Assembly: GCA_023387335.1 (NCBI GenBank)
Contig: JAEWIF010000013.1
Span: 30,196-94,195, forward strand
Length of the DNA stretch: 64,000 bases
Direction of reading: 5' to 3'
From: Pseudomonadota bacterium
GTDB taxonomy: Bacteria > Pseudomonadota > Gammaproteobacteria > Burkholderiales > Burkholderiaceae_C
Positions 57,879 through 64,000 of the stretch are shown here, in pieces. Within the stretch, counting starts at the first letter, position 1, and every line of letters begins with the position of its first letter. The notes beneath the pieces are model-generated. The model saw only the letters and a list, made by a program, of their open reading frames with translations, was not told the DNA's origin and searched no databases. The translations under genes and the position numbers were made by a program.

Positions 57879-60109
57879 AGATCGCCTCGCGCCGCTCCCT
57901 GCGCAGCAAGCTCAACGCCATCCTGGCGACCACGACGCTGCTGGCGCTGCTGCTGGCCGCGATCGCGCTGGTGGTGGTGGACCTGCGGCGCGAGCTCGAG
58001 GACATCCGCGAGGACCTGGCGACGCAGGCCGACGTGGTGGCCCTGGCCACCGCGCCGGCGCTGGCGTTCTCCGACCCGCGCGTGGCCGCCGAGAACCTCT
58101 CGGTGCTGCGCGCCAAGCAGAGCGTGGTGGCGGCGGCGCTGTACGACGAGCGCGGCGCGTTGTTCGCCAGCTACCGCAATCCCGACGCCGCTCCGGTGGA
58201 ACTCCCGCGGCATCCGCAGTCCTATGGCCTCACGGTGGAGGGAGACTGGGCAACCGCCTGGCGTCCGGTGCTGCTCAATCGCGAGCGGGTCGGCACCGTG
58301 TGGGTGCAGATGCGGCACGAGCGGCTGCGGCAGGCCCTCGAGTACCTGGGGCTGCTGGCGCTGATCATGGGCGGCAGCCTGGCCGCGGCGCTGCTGCTGT
58401 CCAACCGGCTGCAGCGCGCGCTGACGGCGCCGATCCTGGGCATCAGCGAGGTGGCCCGCAAGATCCTGCGCGGCGAGACCGGCGACCTGCGCGCCACCCG
58501 CAGCAGCGACGACGAGGTGGGCGAGCTGGTCGACGCCTTCAACGCCATGCTCGACGAGCTGCAGCGCCGGGCGCAGACGCTGGAAGGCGCCAACCAGGCG
58601 CTGCGCGCGAGCGAGGCGCGCTACCAGCTGGCGGTGCGCGGCTCCAGCGCGGGCCTGTGGGACTGGGACATGCCGGCCGGCACCATGTTCTATTCGCCGC
58701 GGTTCAAGGCGCTGCTGGGCTACACCGACGAGGAATTCCCCGACAAGCCCGAGTCGATCCGCTCGGTGCTGCACCCGGACGACCGCGACGTCGTGTCCGC
58801 CGCGATGCGCGCCCACCTGCGCCAGCGCGCCCCCTACCAGGTCGAATGCCGGCTGCGCGACCGCGGCGGCCGCTGGCGCTGGTTCTTCGTGGCCGGCGCG
58901 GCGCTGTGGGACCCCACCGGCCAGCCGTTCCGCATGGCCGGCTCGGTGGTGGAGGTGACCGAGCGCAAGGAGGCCGAGCGCGTGCTGCAGGAGGCCAACC
59001 GCGCCAAGGACGAATTCCTGGCCACGCTGGCGCACGAGCTGCGCAACCCGCTCGCGCCGATCCGCACCGGCCTGGAGATCCTGAAGAAGGACCGGGCCAA
59101 CGGCCCGCCGTCCGAGCGCGCCCGCGCCATGATGGAACGCCAGCTCGTGCACATGATCCGGCTGATCGACGACCTGCTGGACATCTCGCGCATCAACAGC
59201 GGAAAGATCCGGCTGGAGGTCTCGCGCATCCACCTGCGCCCGGTGCTGGACAGCGCCATCGAGATCAGCCGCCCGGCCGTCGCCGCCGGCGGCCATGCGC
59301 TGACGGTGGACCTGCCCGACGAGGACATCGAGCTGATGGGCGATCCCACGCGGCTCGCGCAGGCCCTGGGCAACCTGCTGAACAACGCGGCCAAGTACAC
59401 GCCGCCGGGCGGCAAGGTCGGTCTTCGCGTGAGGCGCGAGGGCGATGAAGCCGTGATCGAGATCGAGGACAACGGCGAGGGCATCCCGCGCGAGATGCTG
59501 GAGAACATCTTCTCGCTGTTCGCGCAGGTGCGCAGCACGCTGGACCGCGCCCAGGGCGGGCTGGGCATCGGCCTGTACCTGGTGCGCAGCCTGGTCGAGC
59601 TGCACGACGGCACGGTGGTGGCCGAGAGCGCCGGCGCCGGCCTGGGCAGCCGATTCACCGTGCGCCTGCCCTGCCTGCCGGCCACGGCGCTGCCGGAGGC
59701 CCAGCCGGACACCGGGTCCGCGGGCGCGCCCACGGTGAACCTGAAGGTGCTGGTGGTGGACGACAACGTGGATGCGGCCGAAACGCTGTCGCTGGTGCTG
59801 GAGATGGCCGGCTGCAGCACGCGCATGCTGCACGACGGGTCGCACGTGCTGGAGGGAGCGCTGGACTTCGGGCCCGACGTGATCCTGCTGGACATCGGCC
59901 TGCCGGGCATGAGCGGCTACGAGGTCGCGCGGCGCCTGCGGCAGGAGCCGCGTTTCGCGCGGACCCTGCTGGTGGCGATCACCGGGTGGGGCACCGAGCA
60001 GGACCGGCGCAGGTCGCAGGAATCGGGCTTCGACCACCACCTGACCAAGCCGGTGGACTACGCGGCGCTGGAGCCGCTGCTGCGTCAGACCGTGTCGGCG
60101 ACGCGCTGA
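57875..60109 (+). CDS. Hybrid histidine kinase with CHASE8-like sensor, HAMP, PAS and receiver
   Basis: Membrane kinase of 744 residues. Order: transmembrane helix 1 (about 14-36); periplasmic CHASE8/YfiN-like sensor (about 40-150, with ALAFSDPRVAAENLSVLRA and ALYDERGALFASY); helix 2 (about 156-176); HAMP; PAS with PAC (about 248-365); HisKA with His387 in FLATLAHELRNPLAPIR; HATPase (DNGEGIPREMLENIF, GLGIGLYLVRSLVELHDG); C-terminal receiver with Asp673 in VILLDIGLPGMSGYE and Lys725. No GGDEF domain. It is coupled to the yfiR-type gene and overlaps the convergent NUDIX gene by 25 bases. Confidence 0.92.
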   Translation: MKIASRRSLRSKLNAILATTTLLALLLAAIALVVVDLRRELEDIREDLATQADVVALATAPALAFSDPRVAAENLSVLRAKQSVVAAALYDERGALFASYRNPDAAPVELPRHPQSYGLTVEGDWATAWRPVLLNRERVGTVWVQMRHERLRQALEYLGLLALIMGGSLAAALLLSNRLQRALTAPILGISEVARKILRGETGDLRATRSSDDEVGELVDAFNAMLDELQRRAQTLEGANQALRASEARYQLAVRGSSAGLWDWDMPAGTMFYSPRFKALLGYTDEEFPDKPESIRSVLHPDDRDVVSAAMRAHLRQRAPYQVECRLRDRGGRWRWFFVAGAALWDPTGQPFRMAGSVVEVTERKEAERVLQEANRAKDEFLATLAHELRNPLAPIRTGLEILKKDRANGPPSERARAMMERQLVHMIRLIDDLLDISRINSGKIRLEVSRIHLRPVLDSAIEISRPAVAAGGHALTVDLPDEDIELMGDPTRLAQALGNLLNNAAKYTPPGGKVGLRVRREGDEAVIEIEDNGEGIPREMLENIFSLFAQVRSTLDRAQGGLGIGLYLVRSLVELHDGTVVAESAGAGLGSRFTVRLPCLPATALPEAQPDTGSAGAPTVNLKVLVVDDNVDAAETLSLVLEMAGCSTRMLHDGSHVLEGALDFGPDVILLDIGLPGMSGYEVARRLRQEPRFARTLLVAITGWGTEQDRRRSQESGFDHHLTKPVDYAALEPLLRQTVSATR

Positions 60110-60543
60110 AGCCGGTCGACGAAGGGCGCCTGCGCGGGCAGCAGCTTGCGCCGCGCGGTGTCCGGATCGAACCACTCCACCCGATCGACTTCGGGGAACT
60201 GTTTCATCTGGCCGGAGCGCGGCGGCCACTCCATCTCGAACAGGTTGCAGCGTAGCTGGGCGGGGTCGAAATCGCCTTCGAAGGCCCAGGCCTGCACCCG
60301 CTTGCCGCTCTTGAGGCGCACCTCGCCCAGGTCGAGGAAGGGGCCGGCCGGCGCGCAGCCGGTTTCCTCCTCGAACTCGCGGCAGGCCGCCGCCAGGGGG
60401 TCTTCGGATTCGAGCAGTTCGCCCTTGGGGAGGGACCAGGCGCCTTCGTCCTTGCGGGACCAGAACGGGCCGCCCGGGTGGGCCAGCAGCAGCTCGAGGC
60501 CGCCGCCGGCGCGGCGGAACATGAGGAGGCCGGCGCTTCGCAT
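60085..60543 (-). CDS. NUDIX hydrolase
   Basis: Pyrophosphohydrolase-type protein of 152 residues with a complete Nudix box (GELLESEDPLAAACREFEEE then TG). It starts SAGLLMFRRAGGGLELLLAH and ends PFVDRLQRVADTV, a pattern of the NTP-pyrophosphohydrolase/MutT-like group; substrate unknown. Its 3' end overlaps the hybrid kinase by 25 bases in convergent orientation. Confidence 0.9.
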   Translation of the reverse strand: MRSAGLLMFRRAGGGLELLLAHPGGPFWSRKDEGAWSLPKGELLESEDPLAAACREFEEETGCAPAGPFLDLGEVRLKSGKRVQAWAFEGDFDPAQLRCNLFEMEWPPRSGQMKQFPEVDRVEWFDPDTARRKLLPAQAPFVDRLQRVADTV

Positions 60544-60553
60544 CGCCGGATTC

Positions 60554-60582
60554 TCGTCATTCCCGCGACGGCGGGAATCCAG
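60554..60582. repeat. Single REP/dRS3-like palindromic element
   Basis: TCGTC followed by ATTCCCGC-GACG-GCGGGAAT (60559-60578) and CCAG. This closely resembles the ATTCCC-N-GGGAAT dispersed repeats known from Neisseria (dRS3) and seen in many betaproteobacteria. It lies between two minus-strand genes; a partial echo, CCCGCATTTTGGCGGGAATCC, occurs at about 61726-61746. Confidence 0.65.
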
Positions 60583-60588
60583 TTGCTT

Positions 60589-60768
60589 TCAGCGCTCCCC
60601 GTCCGGCGGGATGCGGCCTTCCTGCTGGCGCTGCCGATCCTGGGTGATCAGCTGCTCCATCGCGCTGGCCGCGCCTTCGCCGGAACGGCGGCCCGGCGCC
60701 TGGTCCGCGGGCGCGGGGCCCGCAGGGGAGGTCTGCTCCTTGCGTTCCTGGTGTTGGCTCATCTCCAT
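60589..60768 (-). CDS. Small hydrophilic hypothetical protein
   Basis: Protein of 59 residues, highly polar (MEMSQHQERKEQTSPAGPAP, ending DRQRQQEGRIPPDGER), probably disordered. The start at 60768 is chosen because GGAAGGA lies just upstream; an ATG six bases later also fits. Not recognised; the visible ribosome-binding site is the main support for coding. Confidence 0.5.
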   Translation of the reverse strand: MEMSQHQERKEQTSPAGPAPADQAPGRRSGEGAASAMEQLITQDRQRQQEGRIPPDGER

Positions 60769-60896
60769 CGTCCTTCCTGCATGCACGCCCTCGATGGGTG
60801 GCGTACAGGTCCATTGAAGCGCTGGGACGCGAGCTCAGCAGTCGGTCCAAGCCCAACCGTCCTGTAGGACAACGGCTGAGCCTTGTAATGGATTGG

Positions 60897-61724
60897 TTAA
60901 CCGGCCGCGCGGCTCTGGAAATGGCGGGGCGGCTGGCCCATGGCGGCCTTGAACATCGCGCTGAAGGCGCTCTCGCTGGCGTAGCCGGTGGCCGCCGCGA
61001 CCTGCTGCACGGGAACGCCGCGGGCCAGCAACGGCAGGGCGTGGGCCAGCACGGCCTGCTGGCGCCACTGCTGGTAGCCGGTGCGCAGCTCGGCGCGGAA
61101 CAGGCGCGCCAGCGTGCGCTCGCTGGCGCCCACGTCGGCCGCCCACTCGGCCAGGCTGCCGCGCTGGCCGGGCGCCCGCAGCACCGCCTCGCACAACGCG
61201 CGCAGGCGCTTGTCGCCGCCGGGGGCGGGCAGCGGCACGCCCAGGGCCTGCGGGTCGGCATGGCGCAGTTCGTCCAGCACCAGCGCGCCGACCAGGCGCT
61301 CGCGCTCGCGGGGCAGGGTGGGCGCTTCCAGCGCCTCGACCAGCTCGCGCAGCAGCGCCGACACCCGCAGCACGCGGCAGCCTGTCCAGCCCGGCGGCGT
61401 GGCCGAAGCGTGCAGGTACAGGGTGCGGAACTGCGCGGTCTCCAGCACGTGCACGTAGTGGCGGGCGCCGGGCGCGATCCACACCGCGCGCGAGGGCGGG
61501 ACGATGTAGGTGACCTCGTCGGCGGCGCCGCGGTCCTGCTCGGCGCTGACCTGCAGCACGCCGGTCGAGCAGTAGGCCAGCTGCGCCCAGGCATGGTGGT
61601 GCGGTTCGAAGTGGGTGTCGGCGGGCAGCGAGCGGGACCGCAGCCGCACCGGGCGCGCCGGCGTCGGCCGGAAGGCGTCGCCGTCGGTGGCGCTCAGGGC
61701 CGTCGAAGGGGCAGGGCGGGGCAT
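60897..61724 (-). CDS. AraC-family transcriptional regulator
   Basis: Regulator of 275 residues with an N-terminal cupin-like sensing domain (FEPHHHAWAQLAYCSTGVLQV, YIVPPSRAVWIAPGARHYV) and a C-terminal double helix-turn-helix (SLAEWAADVGASERTLARLF, VQQVAAATGYASESAFSAMF). The ATG at 61724 (MPRPAPSTALS) is preferred over an open extension to 61808 that would overlap the divergent transporter start. The 82-base gap to the MFS gene is the probable operator region. Confidence 0.9.
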   Translation of the reverse strand: MPRPAPSTALSATDGDAFRPTPARPVRLRSRSLPADTHFEPHHHAWAQLAYCSTGVLQVSAEQDRGAADEVTYIVPPSRAVWIAPGARHYVHVLETAQFRTLYLHASATPPGWTGCRVLRVSALLRELVEALEAPTLPRERERLVGALVLDELRHADPQALGVPLPAPGGDKRLRALCEAVLRAPGQRGSLAEWAADVGASERTLARLFRAELRTGYQQWRQQAVLAHALPLLARGVPVQQVAAATGYASESAFSAMFKAAMGQPPRHFQSRAAG

Positions 61725-61806
61725 GCCCGCATTTTGGCGGGAATCCGCAGAAAGCTGGCGAACCGTCGCATTCCGGTAAGCGACGCCCGTCGCTACGATT
61801 CCCGAC

Positions 61807-63042
61807 ATGGCTACCAGTACCGCCGGCTCCGTGCCGCTTCCTCCGCTTCGACAGGACGCCGGCGTGATCGGCCTCGTGGGCCTGGCCCACCTGATCAGCC
61901 ACTTCAGCCAGCTCCTGCTGGCGCCCCTGTTTCCCTGGCTGAAGGAAGCCTTCGCAGTCGGCTACGTCGAGCTGGGGTTCCTGATGACGATCTTCTTCGT
62001 CGTCTCCTGCGCGGTGCAGGCGGCCTCGGGATTCCTCGTGGACCGGCACGGACCGCGACCGGTCCTGTTCGGCGGCCTCGCGCTGCTGGGCGCGGCGGCC
62101 TTCGGCTTCGCGAGCAGCACCAGCTACTGGATGATGGCCGCGTTCGCGGTCGTCGCCGGCGTGGGCAACGGCGTGTTCCACCCGGTCGACTACACGCTGC
62201 TCAACCGCAAGGTGAGCGCGCCGCGCCTGGGCCACGCCTACAGCTTCCACGGCATCACCGGCAGCCTGGGCTGGGCGCTGGCGCCGGCGCTGCTGGTGCC
62301 GCTGGCCATCGCGTTCTCCTGGCGCGTCGCGCTGGGCGCCGCCGGTGCGCTGGCGTGGGGCGTGCTGCTGGTGCTGTGGCTGCAGCGCTCGCGGCTCGAA
62401 CTGCCGCGCGCCGCGGCGCCGGCCCACGGCGCCGCCAAGGCGGCGGACGCCACCTTCGATTTCCTGCGCATCCCGGCCGTGTGGATGTGCTTCGCGTTCT
62501 TCTTCGTCTATGCCGTCGTGCTGAGCGTGATCCAGGCCTTCGCGCCGGAAGCCGCGCGCCAGTTGCACGGCGTGCCGGTCGGCCTGGTCGCGGCCTGCCT
62601 GACCATCTACATGGTCTGCAGCGCGGGCGGCATGGTGGTCGGCGGCTTCCTGGCTTCCGACCCGGCCAAGTGCGAGCGCGTGGTCGCCATGGGCTTCGGC
62701 ATGGCCGCGCTGGTGGCGCTGGCGATCGGGGTGGCGCCGGTGCCGGCGCTGGCGATCCCCGCGCTGTTCGGTGCCATGGGCTTCGCCAGCGGCATCGCCG
62801 GGCCCTCGCGCGACCTGCTGGTCAAGCGCTCGACGCCCGAGAACGCCAGCGGCCGGGTGTTCGGCATCGTCTATTCGGGCCTGGACATCGGCCAGGCGGC
62901 GGCGCCGCTGGTGTTCGGCAGCCTGATGGACCGCGGCCACTACACCGGCGTCTGGCTCGGCCTGGTGGCGATGCAGGCGCTGCTGATCGCCAGCGCGTTC
63001 AACGTGCGGCGGGCGCGCCGCACCGTTCTCGCGCCCGCCTGA
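61807..63042 (+). CDS. MFS transporter (fosmidomycin-resistance-like)
   Basis: Major facilitator of 411 residues with twelve predicted helices. The loop 2-3 motif DRHGPRPVLFGGLALLG and the helix-5 region YSFHGITGSLGWALAPALL resemble the fosmidomycin-resistance subgroup. Substrate unknown; probably efflux controlled by the divergent AraC protein. A TACGAT box ends seven bases before the ATG with no Shine-Dalgarno. Confidence 0.9.
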   Translation: MATSTAGSVPLPPLRQDAGVIGLVGLAHLISHFSQLLLAPLFPWLKEAFAVGYVELGFLMTIFFVVSCAVQAASGFLVDRHGPRPVLFGGLALLGAAAFGFASSTSYWMMAAFAVVAGVGNGVFHPVDYTLLNRKVSAPRLGHAYSFHGITGSLGWALAPALLVPLAIAFSWRVALGAAGALAWGVLLVLWLQRSRLELPRAAAPAHGAAKAADATFDFLRIPAVWMCFAFFFVYAVVLSVIQAFAPEAARQLHGVPVGLVAACLTIYMVCSAGGMVVGGFLASDPAKCERVVAMGFGMAALVALAIGVAPVPALAIPALFGAMGFASGIAGPSRDLLVKRSTPENASGRVFGIVYSGLDIGQAAAPLVFGSLMDRGHYTGVWLGLVAMQALLIASAFNVRRARRTVLAPA

Positions 63043-63077
63043 GCCGCGCGCCCGTCGGCGCAGTTATCCTTCCGGCC

Positions 63078-64000
63078 ATGTACGCGCCGTATTTCGGGCT
63101 GTCGCACGAGCCGTTCTCGATCGCGCCGGACCCGCGCTACCTGTTCATGAGCGAGCGCCACCGCGAGGCGCTCGCGCACCTGCTCTACGGCCTGGGCGGC
63201 GGGGGCGGCTTCGTGCTGCTCACCGGCGAGATCGGCACCGGCAAGACCACCGTCTGCCGCGGTTTCCTGGAGCAGATCCCGGACAACTGCAACGTCGCCT
63301 ACATCTTCAATCCCAAGCTGACGGTCACCGAGCTGCTGCAGTCGGTGTGCGAGGAGTTCCGCATCGAGGTGCCGCGCCGCGCCGAAGGCATCGCGCCCAC
63401 CGTCAAGGACTACCTCGATCCGCTCAACGCCTTCCTGCTGCGGTCGCACGCGGAAGGCCGCAACAGCGTGCTGATCATCGACGAGGCGCAGAACCTCTCG
63501 GCCGACGTGCTGGAGCAGCTGCGCCTGCTGACCAACCTGGAAACCTCCGAGCGCAAGCTGCTGCAGATCGTGCTGATCGGCCAGCCCGAGCTGCGCGAGC
63601 TGCTCGCCCAGCCCAGCCTGGAGCAGCTGGCGCAGCGCGTGATCGCGCGCTACCACCTGGACGCGCTGACGCGCGCCGAGACCCAGCAGTACGTGCGGCA
63701 CCGGCTGGAAGTCGCCGGCCTGGCGCGCGCGATGCCGTTCGACCGCCGCGCGCTGGAGCGCATCCACAAGAAGAGCGGCGGCGTGCCGCGCCGGATCAAC
63801 CTGCTGTGCGACCGCGCGATGCTGGGCGCCTTCGGCCAGAGCGAGCCCGTGGTCACGCGGCCGATCGTGGACCAGGCCGCGCGCGAGGTGTTCGGCGATC
63901 CCGCGCCGGCGCCGGCCAGCAGCTGGCCGCGCCAGGCGGTGGTGCTCGGCGTGGGGCTGCTCGCGGGCGCCGGGCTCGTGGCCGCCGCGCGCTGGTGGAC
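63078..64000 (+). CDS. ExeA/GspA-type AAA ATPase (partial, cut by window end)
   Basis: First 307 residues of an ATPase of the ExeA/GspA type, which in type II secretion systems helps pass or remodel peptidoglycan for secretin assembly. It starts MYAPYFGLSHEPFSIAPDP, has Walker A LLTGEIGTGKTTVCR, Walker B VLIIDEAQNLSADVLEQLR, sensor VLIGQPELRELL and GVPRRINLLCDRA, then a transmembrane helix (VVLGVGLLAGAGLVAAARWW) at about residues 287-306. The C-terminal periplasmic part, often with a peptidoglycan-binding domain, is outside the window. Confidence 0.9.
   Translation, partial: MYAPYFGLSHEPFSIAPDPRYLFMSERHREALAHLLYGLGGGGGFVLLTGEIGTGKTTVCRGFLEQIPDNCNVAYIFNPKLTVTELLQSVCEEFRIEVPRRAEGIAPTVKDYLDPLNAFLLRSHAEGRNSVLIIDEAQNLSADVLEQLRLLTNLETSERKLLQIVLIGQPELRELLAQPSLEQLAQRVIARYHLDALTRAETQQYVRHRLEVAGLARAMPFDRRALERIHKKSGGVPRRINLLCDRAMLGAFGQSEPVVTRPIVDQAAREVFGDPAPAPASSWPRQAVVLGVGLLAGAGLVAAARWW

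Overview
The window is an ordinary, gene-dense piece of a high-GC chromosome from a betaproteobacterium, most likely Burkholderiales, family Comamonadaceae (Ramlibacter or Variovorax-like). This rests on gene content and order: hupB-tRNA-Val-ppiD-tRNA-His, surE-pcm-nlpD-rpoS, rpsF-priB-rpsR-rplI-dnaB, ppsR/ppsA, alaA-hom-thrC-mobB-moeA-moaD-moaE, earP, DUF2844-DUF3443 and HemP-type iron genes. It also rests on TATAATCG-type promoters. I see no phage, insertion sequence, CRISPR array, rRNA or obvious genomic island. No gene-free stretch exceeds 300 bases; the longest is the structured hupB leader region (10276-10567, 292 bases).

Layout. 1-3222 (minus): a two-component system (kinase cut by the window edge), a PAP2 membrane phosphatase and earP. 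3245-7311 (plus): uvrC, a TonB-C-like lipoprotein, pgsA and an EamA transporter. 7265-10275: a LysR regulator divergent from a haloacetate/fluoroacetate dehalogenase-like hydrolase coupled to a tartrate/D-malate dehydrogenase. 10568-13056: hupB, tRNA-Val, ppiD, tRNA-His. 13113-18496: a quinone oxidoreductase, the stationary-phase operon surE-pcm-nlpD-rpoS and an exonuclease. 18504-21669: a VOC protein, rlmD, a BI-1 membrane protein and a GlcG/HbpS-like protein.

21676-27774 (minus) is an iron module. It holds bfr, a TonB-dependent siderophore receptor and piuC, then bfd, tonB, exbB, exbD and hemP. Two near-identical Fur-type operators (24103-24123 and 27255-27279) sit on the promoters of its two transcription units. 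27839-30092 holds the peroxide pair ahpC-ahpF. 30213-33622 is ppsR divergent from ppsA. 33693-36024 is a DUF4212/sodium symporter pair. 36677-39689 is the S6-PriB-S18-L9 operon and dnaB. 39709-44341 (minus) carries a secreted DUF2844-DUF3443 pair, a PIN-PhoH protein, a Bcp peroxiredoxin and a Mth938-domain protein. 44456-50900 (plus) is one tightly packed seven-gene run for alanine/threonine and molybdenum-cofactor synthesis. 50902-56618 has a MarR regulator, a small gene remnant, clpB and acuI. 57282-60109 is a YfiR-hybrid kinase pair. The end holds a NUDIX hydrolase, an AraC/MFS pair and a truncated ExeA-type ATPase.

No wholly new multi-gene system is evident. The best leads are these: a DUF3443 lipoprotein with both catalytic motifs of a pepsin-type peptidase; a YfiN-like input module fused to a hybrid histidine kinase next to yfiR; a repeated arrangement of -10-like boxes 6-9 bases before start codons, suggesting leaderless mRNAs; a terminator-like structured leader before hupB; and a 35-base tandem duplication that copies the 3' end and stop codon of bcp.
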